A DNA stretch of 64,000 bases from Sabellastarte sp. h YS-2021 (taxonomy: Eukaryota > Annelida > Polychaeta > Sabellida > Sabellidae), in NCBI GenBank assembly GCA_964017235.1, contig OZ024929.1, positions 67,179,603 to 67,243,602 of the forward strand. The letters are read 5' to 3'. Made by a program: the position numbers and the translations under genes. Each line of letters starts with the position of its first letter. Within the stretch, counting starts at the first letter, position 1. The notes beneath the pieces are model-generated. The model saw nothing but the letters and a program-made list of their open reading frames with translations, was not told the DNA's origin and made no database searches. Positions 44,437 to 55,480 of the stretch are shown one piece after another.

Positions 44437-47400
44437 TTAATTTTTAACAGTGTTGCTTTTACTTCTTGGTTTAATAATTAGGCTTTGTATTGAGGGATTA
44501 GTGAGTGTGTGGTGCTCTCTCATTATGAATAGCAATCTCTGTGTAGTATTTGTGACATGACACATATTTCGCTGAATCCTGTTGAACTCTCTATGGATGG
44601 ACTCGCCTCCTTGTTCTCCATAGAGACCCATTCCAAAACCCCATTTACTAATCCAGTCTATGACATGATCTTCCAGAAAATGATGCTTAGGGATGAGTAA
44701 ATTTGGAAAGTACTGTCTGTAATATTTCAAGTAATTTTCAATGGAAATTTTGATATCTGGAAGCATATCTTGTGATATTTTATCCATGTGTCCAACTTTA
44801 GTGTGAATGTCAGAGAAATATTGGTTAAGTTTCAAAAATTTAGATGCAGTTTGTTTTGCCCTATCATTTATGTCAGGCTTTCCACTCAGCTCACAAACTT
44901 TTTCTAGAATGGTACACCATGTCATCCTGGATATTTGACTTTAAATACTTTGAGCAGTGATTCCCTACAAATGACTTGGAATGATAAGCCTGTTGGACAA
45001 TATTGTGATGCTTTAGTGTAATCTGCACTGCTGATACAACAGGACCAGACTGGACTTGTACTGATGGTTTACATTTTACAAGTTTCAATTCTATTGAATC
45101 TATGCGGGTTTGCAGTTTCTTAGCCTCCTTCTCAGTCACGTTGCTGTTTTCTTCGTCTCTTTCATCCCTGAGAAAGCCAAGTGAATTCAGCAATTTCCTC
45201 TTTTCCCTCAACCCTTTAATGTACTGGTGAAATAATGAGTTATCTAGTTTTGCCTTTGAAAGTGATATGTCTTCAGCAATTTGAAGATCAATTTGGTGAA
45301 GCTCATTTTCCAGAAGGTCATGGTGTTTTTTCACAATCCCCAGCAGCATATGAAGGTATGGAGGGCAAACATGTTTTACTTTGACATCCCACATAGGCCT
45401 ATGTATCACATTGTTGAAACTGGAGGCAAGTAACAGATTTTGTTTGCCATCCTTCTTGAAGTTCTCATAGTCTTTTATCATTCTTCCAAGTTTTCTAGCC
45501 CTGATCAAACCTCGACAATCAAGTGGAATTTGTAGATCACCATAGCGAATATTGCACCAGAAACAAAAATGTTTGCCTCTTGCACCTGAGAGACCATATA
45601 GACTAGCCAGAAAGGCATAATCTCCATAAACAAACAGCCTTATCCTTTTGTTTTCCCAATAATCCTCTTTAAGCTGGTTTATTTGGCTCTCATGAATGGA
45701 GCATAGCTCATATTTTCATAAATATCTTTGGCAGACATACAGGCATATACTATTGTGTTCTCCTTCGAATTTGGCTTGTCTAAATTGCACACTTGGAGGC
45801 ACAATTTAAAAGAATTGCCTCCATGATCTCCACCTATTTTTACCCATATCTCATCCTTTGGCATTCCATCTCTCCATAGAAGTTTGCCATTTTGCTTGTA
45901 GCCATCAAGTAAGTCCTTCACAAACTTTTGGAGGTTCCTCACATGGACTACTGGTGCAGATGTTTCTGTTAATCCTCCTTTACTATCGTGACTTTTGTCA
46001 TTTCGTTCAATAACTATTATTTGCTTTGTTTCTAAATAATTTGACAGAATCTTTGATCTTTCAAGTCTTTCCTTTTTCTCACTTTCACAATGTACTCCAA
46101 GTATTCTTGTCAGATAGCGTTTCTGTCGCCTGTGCTGATTCCATGACAAACCGAGAGAAGTTTTCATAGCTAAAGCAACTCTCTTGGACAGGAAAGATTT
46201 TTGTTTTACCCCAGCATTGGAACATATTTTAAGTTTAGAGTTTTTCGAAAGCACTTTAAGCTCAGATGACTGCTGGGCACTGTGTGAATCCTTACTTTTT
46301 CCTGCTACAGCAACACGATACGAGGCAATTTGACGTGCTCTTCTTCTTTTTAATGGAGACGAAACATTTGCACTTTCCTTTCTTGGTTTCACTATTCTTT
46401 TCAAAAGCAGTGGTTGACCACCAGTCTTGCAAGCTATTATTATTATTATTATTATTATGTATTTATACTCAGCGCAATATCTCCATATACTACAGGACTC
46501 AAAGCGCTATTTAACCAATCCGACTGTACAGGTACAGCCTCAACTCACAAGTAACTGACATTCCCCTAACTGGAAGATAGAGGCTCAAGGATGACCATTT
46601 ATCAACGTCCTTGAGGTTCTTTAACCTGCCACTGGGGATAGGACCCAATGACAGAGGACCGCCATTTTAAGTGGTCATCCGAGCCACTATGTATCTGCCT
46701 GTACCTGGGATTGAACCCACGTCCTCTGAGTTCCTAGACAAGTGTGTTACCCGCTAGGCCACAGTGGCAGATAAAAGCTATGATATTTTCTTTAGCAAAG
46801 TTCAGTTTTCGTTTTGTTAAATGTGTATGTAACCTTTCCTCATCCTTGTCAAGTGGTGAGGTGATTGATCTAGAAACTGTTTTATTGAATGTACTATCAG
46901 GTGATTCTTCTTGAGTGAAAGTTCCAAAAATCGGTGATGTTTGAATTTGCATTTCAACATGAGATTTATTGGGTTTTGGAGTACTATGTGCCTGCTCGTG
47001 ACCTGGAGTTTCAATTATAACATTAACTGACTCACTGGTGGATTGTATACTTAGAGGAGAGTTGATATCACAGTTATAATGGGACATAAGGTCATAAGAC
47101 ATTGTCTTTTCACATTTTCCACACTTCACAGGGAGCTTTGTTAGTTGCTTGTGAAATCTTTCATCAGCGCTTTTAACATCACTAGTTGAAACAAAATCAG
47201 AACATACTGGACACAAAACAGGGTCACTTTTTTCACTGTGGATATAGTTTGATAAGCATTCACAGCAAAAGTAATGATCACACTTGGTTTTTACTGTTGC
47301 TAATGAATATAGATCTTGACAAATAGGACACTTGTATGTTTCTGCATGTTCAACTGGCACTTTTGTATGATCAATGTGGACTTCCAAATGTGATATATTT

Positions 47401-47891
47401 GTGTCATGATCGAAAAGCTTCTTTAAAATGTCTTGTTGAGCTGATTGGCAAGAGGTTTTACTTCTTGGTCTTCCCTTTTGATGTTGTTTTTTTTTACGTC
47501 CTTTGCCAGATTGAGAATCGTATTGTTTGCACACTTTACAATCAAATCACTTGTGACACTGCCACATGTCTGAAACGATTTTTGCTCTTTCTTTAACACC
47601 TAGATATTTTTCATTATCCAGTTTTGTAGTTTCACAGAGAACTTTAGCATTTTTCATCTTGAAAAAACAATGGGTGCAGATTTTCTGAGGATGTATTTCA
47701 GTGTCTGATGTAACATTTATTCCATAGAAAATGAAAATTTCATCTTTGCTATTGACACAAAGTCTTGGCACCTGCCTTTTGTCTTTCTGTAGACGAGTCA
47801 GGACTCTGTTACTACAGATCCTGCACATATTATCGAGACACTTGAAATGATATTCCATTGTCATTGATTCATTTGGTCTATTTTTTGCCAT
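44437..47891 (-). pseudogene. Broken RAG1-like transposase gene
   Basis: ATG at 47891-47889. In order: an N-terminal zinc pair (CRIC ... DTEIHPQKICTHCFFKM, like RAG1 'CRICGN...IHPTEFCHNCW'); an in-frame TGA (47549-47547); CKVC and a basic GRPRSK stretch; a C3HC4 RING (CPICQDL...CDHYFCCEC...CPVC, 47330-47202); a zinc finger VKCGKCEKTMSYDLMSHYNC (last Cys at 47070), matching the RAG1 'LMVKC..C' finger in position; a SINE at 46438-46774; GGDHGG (Asp 45828-45826, candidate first acidic residue); a frameshift near 45685; YGDYAF (Asp 45622-45620) followed by GLSGARGKHFCFWC, similar to RAG1 'GLEASG..YICTLC' after its second catalytic Asp; a second frameshift near 44925; and GLYGEQGGESIHREFN (Glu 44616-44614 or 44604-44602) as candidate last acidic residue. 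About 1,050 codons in all. The catalytic assignments are inferred from motif position. Confidence 0.85.
46438..46774 (-). mobile_element. tRNA-derived SINE (family 2) inside the RAG1-like gene
   Basis: A 337-bp minus-strand insertion. It has an A box (TGGCCTAGCGGG) and B box (GGTTCAATCCC) near its right end, the tail AGCGCTTTGAG..GCGCTGAGTATAA (in pieces) and (ATT)n at 46438-46457. AAGCTAT flanks it (46431-46437, 46775-46781). Removing the SINE and one flank copy leaves the host reading frame open across the junction, so it inserted into a then continuous coding frame. Confidence 0.88.
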
Positions 47892-48748
47892 ATTTCTTAG
47901 GCAAAATTATAAATATTAAGAAGTATATAAAGTGATCAGAGTTATTCTCCAATATTCATTAATCTACATGTACATAGATTAAAATTTGAGCTAGACACAA
48001 ATTACATTTAACGATTTAAACAAATAATCTTTCAAGATTATGTTAAGAGTATATTTTATTCTATGAAAAGAATAACCATACAGACATATTTATAAGATGT
48101 CATTTTACAAACCATTCTTAAAAAAACATTGCAGTGTCTGCAATGCCTATTGCTTCAGCAGCTAAAAGAGCCTATGTTTTTATCATATGCATAACAAACA
48201 CACAACTTCAAGTATATGCACAATACTCTGTGTGTAGTGTGATAAATGGGGCTATTAAAATGATTAAACAAAAATAAACAGAAAAGTACCTTAGTGCATC
48301 AGAGAGCACAGGATCTGGGCTGTATTCTGATATAAATTTTACCTTGGACAAAAATGAGAAACACTAAAACTTACAGGTTTAAAAGAGGTGAAATAATTGT
48401 TCATTGGAAACTCAATTCTCTTATGTTTAGTTCTAGGGATGAATGGAATGTCATCTTTTTTGTTGGTTAATTTTAAAAGAAAGATTTTTTTTTATTTAGT
48501 CAAAATAAGTATGTTCTTAGCTTTTAATACATATAGGTTTTGCTTAAAAATTTTGGGAATAAGTATTTTTAAAAGTTGATTATAAAAAGAGATCCCAAGT
48601 TTGTCAGTTTTTCTTCCACGATAAAATTTGCATGTGTGGAGTGTGTGGGTGTGTGTGTTTGTAAACTGCTGTTGTGTAAGTGTTAGCCAGAACTTATCTT
48701 ATGTAGGCCAAATAACACAATCCAACTAAAACAGGAATTACTTGCTTT

Positions 48749-48760
48749 AAAACCACTGTG
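48749..48760 (-). repeat. Right TIR of the RAG1-N-like transposon
   Basis: AAAACCACTGTG, the exact inverse of the left 12 bp. The CCAC flank repeats the sequence before the left end. Confidence 0.85.
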
Positions 48761-49250
48761 CCACATTATTAGAACTCCACCCATTACTCCCCACCTTAAT
48801 TAGTTGTCAGTGCTGACCACAAAAAACAGACTTAAAGAAGTAAACACCATGCATGCAATTAAGCAAAGGTAAACCCCCACCTCCACCCCTGCTGTGTTAT
48901 CTAATTACTTTAGTCACAGGTCCAGTGTTCTGTGTAGCAGGGTACAGATATAAAAAACCAGGAACCCCACAACCTCACTGTTGTGTGATAAAATGCTATA
49001 GCTTAGGTTCTCTGTATAGAGAAGTTTTCAGTGTAAACTTGCAAACTGAAAACTAGTTCTTTGTGTATGGGAGAATTTTGAGAAACAAATTCTAATTACT
49101 AAGTTTTGATGAATAAGTTTGAATTTATCTTTTTTTATTTAAGATAAGTTTGACTTCAAAATGTTTTTTTTTTAATTATCGGGAATTGCATTAATCAAAA
49201 TATAATTATAAATTGTAAAAATTATATTTGGATGCATCAGTTAATTAATA

Positions 49251-49294
49251 TTTATTTATTTATTTGGGGTTTTACGTCGCTTTCAACACTGTAC
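49251..49294 (-). mobile_element. 5'-truncated family 1 SINE
   Basis: The last 44 bp of SINE family 1 in reverse orientation (TTTGGGGTTTTACGTCGCTT, TCAACACTGTAC), flanked by AGTTAATTAATA on both sides (49239-49250, 49295-49306). The clean duplication shows that a truncated copy was inserted rather than deleted afterwards. Confidence 0.8.
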
Positions 49295-50217
49295 AGTTAA
49301 TTAATAAGGAGAATGGATAAAAATGTATAAGTACATGCACACATAATCTTTATCATCTTTATAATCTTTAAAATTAGTCTTTGCTTTACAAATACCTACA
49401 AATTCAAAAACAATTGCAATAATAGTTCTTTCAAAAAGTTAGACTTAATCACTATATCACCCTCTAGAAAATGAATTTTCAATCAACCAGTCATTCATTT
49501 CCCAATATTCAACCTGTTTTCTTTTCAATAACATGACTAAGATTTCATGTCGAAAAACCTACCTTGATTTAGTGGTGATTTTTTATGAAGTATCACTACT
49601 TTTTCCAGTCAGAAATCCAGCTTTGAAATAGTATTGAAATTGTGTCAGTGTCAGTTTTTCAACCAAAAATTACCATGATTTCTGGTCAAAATATCACTAC
49701 TTTTTCATGTCAGAAAACTAACTTAGATTTAATAGTTGGTAATGTGCATTTCAACGTCATTACCTGTTTTCAACTCTAAATCAACGACATTTCAAGGCGT
49801 GTGCCTGCTGGGGTTTTCGTGCATATGGGACTTTCAGTTATTTCCCATGGTTTTACGGTTTATTTTTGTGCTGTTCCAGTTTGTAAACTTTGTTTCCCAT
49901 AGCAACCGTCATTCTTCTTTAGTGTGAAAGTTTTTTTCTGTGGAAAAAGGCCAAGAAATGTATCAGAAACAGGTAATATATTGTTTTTAACATGTTTCTT
50001 TCAATAATTTATGTAATCATGAAATCGCCCATCTGATGTATCGTAAACATGCAACAGCATATAACCATAAACTTCTATGAGCGCCTTCATACTGTAACTC
50101 TCCTAAATTTTGCTAATACTAAGGTGGTACACAAAATTTGATTAAATTTGAGATCAATTATGAAAGAATCTTTCACTGACATTGTAACCTCCTCCAATTT
50201 TTTCTGCATTCTGTTTT

Positions 50218-52117
50218 AGATACCAAAGAGTCTGAAACATGGTTATAGGAATTACACTCCTGAAAATGTCAGAAAAACCATTGAAATGGTAAAAATTGAA
50301 GGGCATGTCTGTCTACAGATCCTCCATTATTTGTGGAGTTCCAACTCAAACATTAAGGGACAGAATAAAAGGGAAAGTTGATTAAAAATTAAGAAGTCAG
50401 ACCCACCTCCTATATTTTGTCAAATGAGCAAGAAGGTGATCTAGTTGATCATATAATTCATATGGCATAAATTGGTTATGGTTACACAAAACAGGATATG
50501 TTGAAGTTGGCATATGATACAGCAGTATTTCTTGGATTACAGACCAATTTTTCTGAGTCCTGGCTTTACCAAGGTTTTTTGACATGGCATCCTGAACTGA
50601 AGCTTATAACACACAGGAAACTTTCAATCAACAGAGCCAAGTCTTGCACCAAAGAAAGTACTGATTTATACTTTGAAAAACTTGAAAATGTTGTTCGAAA
50701 ATATGACCTAGACAAACCCCACCTTATATACAACCTAGATGAAACTTTCTTTGTGAGTTCAAACCATGCAAGGTTTTGGCCAAAAAAGGAAAAACTCCTC
50801 AAGTGATTACACCACCCAGAGGTACCATAAAATGACTTGTATTGGTGCTGGAAATGCTTTAGGCCAGTACTACCATATCTTATTCCAAATTTGTCTGGCA
50901 TTACAGATGACATGAAGAAAGATGTCACACCTGGATGTCGTTTTCACGCCTCAAAGAATGGATGGTCAAACTCGTCGATATTCCAAGAATATATCAAAGA
51001 ACATCTCATGAAGTTTACCCCAAATCGTGGACCAGATGACTACCTACTTCTCTATGATGGTTCAAGAACTTGTATAAATGTTCCTTCATCAGCTGGGCTA
51101 AAGATCAGAATGTTATCCTCTTTGTTTTGCCACCTAACACCTCCCATTTCCTTAAAACCATGCATGGATGTTGGATGCTTTGGTCCTCTGAAAAAATCAT
51201 ATGCAAAACATTGCCAGACATAGATGAGATCAAACCCTGGTTTGATTATCAACAAATACTGTATTTCCCACTTGGTGTGTAAAGCCTACCAAGACAGTAT
51301 GACTCCCAGCAACATATCTAATGCTTTCAGGAAATGTGGCATCTTCCCTTTGAATCATAATGCGGTTGATGAGGATTGGTTTAAACCTGCTACATCTTTT
51401 TATGTCGATGAAAACAGCCTCAAAGAAATGCTATCTCAAAGAATCCCATCCCAAGGTTCAACTCAAAGAAAGGAAAAGAGCATGCAATGAAAGAAAGAAA
51501 ATAGGTGGAAATGTCATTACAGAGGGAGAGATACATGATTACATAATGGAAAGAGAGGAAGAAAGGCTGAGTAAAACAGAAAAGAGAAGAAGACAAAATG
51601 AAGAAAGTGATTCAGTAACCATAGAGCATGACGGCCTGTCAATAGTTATTTTTGAAGAAGCAGAAGGAAATGAAGAGCATCCAGCATCAAACACAATCAA
51701 AAGTGTTAGTAATAAGGAAGATGAATTTGAAAATGAGAAACTGCAAAAGGTGAAATAAAAAAAAAACAAGACAGATTTTCAGAAACAGCAAATTTAAGGT
51801 CAACAAGCAGCCTTTTTTGGGAGGAAATGAAAGGCACTTTTGCCATGGTCACCAACTCCAGGTCCATTCAGAATTCTTGTAGATAAGGGTGAAGATACCA
51901 AGGAAAGTTCAGATAATGATGATGATGATGCACAAGCATGTTGCATTTGCAAAAAATTAGTCCTCCAGGATTGCAAAACATAGTGAACCTGACAATTGTA
52001 AAATGGGCATCATGCAACCTTTGCAAACACTGGGTGCATTTAAAGATTCTGTTCAGAAAAGGAAACACTATCAAAAAAAATGAAATATTCTTGTGTCCCT
52101 GTTGTACTGAAACATAA
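50218..52117 (+). pseudogene. Decayed pogo-like (Tc1/mariner) transposase
   Basis: Plus-strand pieces in shifting frames form a pogo/CENP-B-type transposase. An acceptor-like TTTTAG precedes 50218; then an HTH_psq segment (PKSLKHGYRNYTPENVRK, then after a frameshift VYRSSIICGVPTQTLRDRIK); a CENPB-type domain (WLYQGFLTWHPELKL); IYNLDETF (first DDE Asp, about 50735); YLLLYDG (second Asp, about 51050); LPPNTSHFLKTMHG / DVGCFGPLKKSY in two overlapping frames (about 51130-51205), showing a frameshift; a C-terminal part to 51758; and a PHD-like Cys/His finger (CCICKK, then after another shift WASCNLCKHWVH and CPCC) ending at TAA 52115-52117. At least four frameshifts or stops make it dead. TIRs were not located. 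Confidence 0.75.
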
Positions 52118-52714
52118 ATGTTTAATGTACTGATGATTTTCAGAACAATTACAATCAACAGAGACAACACAATGCTATATTAATAACAGAACATATTTTC
52201 TTGTGTACTTATCTTTTGTTTCTTATTTAATCTAATATGCATGAATGTGTTGTTTTTATATTTTATTTCAATTTGTAACTTTACTTAATGTTTGGGACAT
52301 GTATTCTGTTTCCTCTTATTTACATCGTCCAAAATTAATAAATATACATTTCTGCTCTTTGACCTTTTTAAAACAATTTTCTTGTCCATGGCAGCAATAA
52401 TTTTAGGCTATAGAATAATAAAATGCCTTCTAATTAGGTCATGATCATGTAACATGAAAACTCTATAAAAATGGACGATTCATCTCAAAAACTGCCTTAC
52501 AGACTTTTGTCATGAAATCAGTAAAGGTAAGCACTATTTATCCCTATTCTATGTCAATAGAAGTATTAAATCGTGATATATATACATTTTGCTTAAAATT
52601 TCATCCATTCCATGTTGCGGTCATAAATACAATGATTATAGATTTTTACGCACAAAAATCCCATGGATCACCATACTTCTATGAAATCTGTATTTGTCAC
52701 TGACCAGAGGCCAA
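52118..52714. other. Intergenic AT-rich sequence after the pogo-like gene
   Basis: No gene, hairpin or inverted end recognised. The far end of the pogo element should be here if it is complete. Confidence 0.4.
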
Positions 52715-52810
52715 TAAATGTGAAGACAATGAATAAATCAACATAAAAGACATGGATTCCTATTGACAGTTGAGGGGCCCAAGCAACATAAGATCTGAGT
52801 ACATCCTATT

Positions 52811-55423
52811 AACTAGAGATTGCGTCTCGACGCAGTGTATCCCCGGACGGGACATAGTTAACGCGTGAATATGTCTGTCTTGAGCCTGTTTCCTGGAGCA
52901 CCAGGTCAGGATTCTCCATAGTACCAGATTACTCCCAAAAGCTAATCACTAGTTCTTTCACTTATATCTGTCTTTAAAAATTACATTTCATGGATCCAGA
53001 AGATCCATATAGTGATCCGGATCACTTCCAAAATTCAATCATTTCATCCTTTTACCTTTTCAGACATATTCTAAAAATTTCATCACAATCCGTCCATAAG
53101 TTTTTTAGTTATCTTGTACACAAACACATCTGGCAGCCTGGATCCACATGATCCAGACAGTGATCCAGATTACTCCCAAAAACTAATCACTTGTTCTTTG
53201 TCCCATTTAAAACATTTCCTGAAAATTTCATCAAAATCCATTCATGACTTTTTGAGCTATTTGTCTTTAAAAATTACATTTCTTGGAACCAGAAGATCCA
53301 GATAGTGGTCCAGATCACTCGCAAAATTGAATCACTTCTTCCTTTTACCACTTCTTCCTTTTACCATTTGTAACATATCCTAAAAATATCAAAGTCCATC
53401 CCAAGAGGCAGCCTGGATCCAGATGATCCAGACAGTGATCCAGATTACTCCAAAAATTTAATCACTTGTTCCTTGTACCATTTAGGCCATTTGCTGAAAC
53501 AATCCATCCATAACTTTTTGCGGTATCTGTCTTTAAAAATTACATTTCATGGATCCAGAAGATCCATATAGTGATCCGGATCACTTCCAAAATTCAGCCA
53601 TTTCATCCTTTTACCTTTTTAGACATATCCCGAAAATTTCATCAAAATCCGTCCATTAGTTTTTCAGCTACATTGTACACAAACACATCTGGCAGCCTGG
53701 ATCCACATGATCCAGACAGTGATCCAGATTACTCCCAAAAACTAATCACTTGTTCTTTGTCACATTTAAAACATTTCCTGAAAATTTCATCAAAATCCAT
53801 TCATGACTTTTTGAGCTATTTGTCTTTAAAAATTACATTTCTTGGAACCAGAAGATCCAGATAGTGGTCCAGATCACTCGCAAAATTGAATCACTTCTTC
53901 CTTTTACCACTTCTTCCTTTTACCATTTGTAACATATCCTAAAAATATCAAAGTCCATCCCAAGAGGCAGCCTGGATCCAGATGATCCAGACAGTGATCC
54001 AGATTACTCCAAAAATTTAATCACTTGTTCCTTGTACCATTTAGGCCATTTGCTGAAACAATCCATCCATAACTTTTTGCGGTATCTGTCTTTAAAAATT
54101 ACATTTCATGGATCCAGAAGATCCATATAGTGATCCGGATCACTTCCAAAATTCAGCCATTTCATCCTTTTACCTTTTTAGACATATCCCGAAAATTTCA
54201 TCAAAATCCGTCCATTAGTTTTTTAGCTACATTGTACACAAACACATCTGGCAGCCTGGATCCAGATGATCCAAACAGTGATCCAGATCACTCCCAAAAT
54301 CTAATCACTTGTTCCTCGCACCATTTAGGTCATTTGCTGAAAATGTCATCACAATCCATCCTTAACTTTTTGAGGTATCTGTCTTTAAAAATTACATTTC
54401 ATGGATCCAGAAGATCCATATAGTGATCCGGATCACTTCCAAAATTCAACCATTTCATCCTTTTACCTTTTCAGACATATCCTGAAAATTTCATCAAAAT
54501 CCATCCATAAGTTTTTGAGCTATATTGTACACAAACACCTCTGGCAGCCTGGATCCGGATGATCCAGACAGTGATCCAGATCACTCCCAAAATCTAATCA
54601 CTTGTTCCTCGTCTCATTAAGGACATTTCCTGAAAATTTCATCAAAATGCACCCATAAGTTTTCGAGTTGTCTGTCTTTAAAAATTAAATTTCATGGATC
54701 CAGAAGATCCAGACAGTGATTCGGATCACTCTCAAAATTTAATCATATCTTCCCTTTACCATTTTGGACATATCCTGAAAATTTTATCAAAATCCATCTG
54801 TCAGTTTTTGAGTTATCTTGTTCACAAACAAACAAACAAATAGAGGGCCAAAAATGACCCTCAGTCAGGTACTTTGGCAGTCAGTGGATGGCCTTAAATG
54901 AAGATCTGTAACCGGTAAGCCTGGATGCTGGTACTCCATCATGTACTCAACCTCCAAAGCCTTTTTCAATAGTTTCCATGCAATGTAGTCCGCATTAAGT
55001 GTGAAAATATCTCCAAAAAGGCCAAAAATGACCCTTGGTCAGGTACTTTGGTGGTCAGTGGATGACCTTCAATGAAGAGCTTCAAGGTCAAATTTCTGCA
55101 TGCTTACAGAGGACATATATATGTATTATATTTACCAGCCATAGGATGATCTGACTTTCTGTATAGGAGAACTGGGCCAAAAAGTGAAAAAAATGGCCAA
55201 AATCTGACCTTTAAGAGGCCACCAGTGACCTTGAGATTGAAGGTCAAGGTCACAAAACAATAGCGTTTGTGGCATTGCCCATATATACCCACATACCAAA
55301 TTTGAAAGTTCTAACTAAAATATTTTTTAAGTTATCACGTCCAAAAGGAAATCTCTGTGGCGGCGGCAGCAGCGGCGTGACCGTACTGAATCCTAAGTAT
55401 CCCCGACTTTCGTCCGGGGATAC
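52811..55423 (+). mobile_element. Family B element, copy 2
   Basis: Same AACTAGAGAT / TGCGTCTCGACGCA start and TATCCCCGACTTTCGTCCGG tail hairpin as copy 1. The GATC-rich core includes a near-perfect 559-bp tandem duplication (about 53171-54289). The CGG tract is at 55360-55376. The flanking sequence (52715-52810 and 55424-55480) matches an uninterrupted repeat at 59216-59345, giving an empty site: CATTT|AACTAATCACTAA against CTATT|element|AACTAATCACTAA. Confidence 0.82.
53171..54289 (+). repeat. Recent 559-bp tandem duplication inside family B copy 2
   Basis: Two consecutive blocks offset by 559 bp are almost identical, e.g. the frame at 53571-53864 recurs at 54130-54423. Each block holds about four basic GATC-rich monomers. 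Confidence 0.85.
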
Positions 55424-55480
55424 AACTAATCACTAACTAATCATCACAGACCATGTTAATAGGAAGCCACTGTTATCGTG

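Larger units (their letters stand above)
43589..48760 (-). mobile_element. RAG1-N-like DNA transposon (N-RAG-TP / Chapaev-like) with RSS-heptamer ends
   Basis: A 5,172-bp element bounded by inverted CACAGTGGTTTT (43589-43600) and AAAACCACTGTG (48749-48760). The first seven bases equal the vertebrate recombination signal heptamer CACAGTG. A 4-bp duplication CCAC flanks it (43585-43588, 48761-48764). It carries one minus-strand gene (44437-47891, decayed) whose product has RAG1-like N-terminal zinc modules and a DDE-type core. N-RAG-TP of Aplysia (RAG1 N-terminus-like protein with RSS-like ends) is the closest described type I know. The ends are intact but the gene is broken, so this copy could move only in trans. 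The family assignment is from motifs, not from a search. Confidence 0.85.
42550..49812. mobile_element. Outer DNA element with CCCAGCAGGCAC termini, filled by nested insertions
   Basis: Inverted termini CCCAGCAGGCAC (42550-42561) and GTGCCTGCTGGG (49801-49812), flanked by GTT on both sides (42547-42549; 49813-49815). Both ends have degenerate subterminal repeats built on GTTGAAAT: left about 42570-42800 (108-bp period, GTAGATTTTGCAAAC twice), right about 49520-49795. The interior holds two SINE-family insertions and the RAG1-N-like transposon, so the outer element is older than all of them. The pairing of the two ends as one element is inferred. Confidence 0.5.

Noticed and set aside
46760-46770. 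CACAGTGG inside SINE heads (also at 42898) as further RSS-heptamer signals
   Set aside because: These are part of the tRNA-derived A-box region (CCACAGTGGCAGA) and not element termini.
48397-48579. 60-residue open frame as a LINE remnant
   Set aside because: Hydrophobic AT-rich translation within the transposon's 5' flank; similarity too weak to support.
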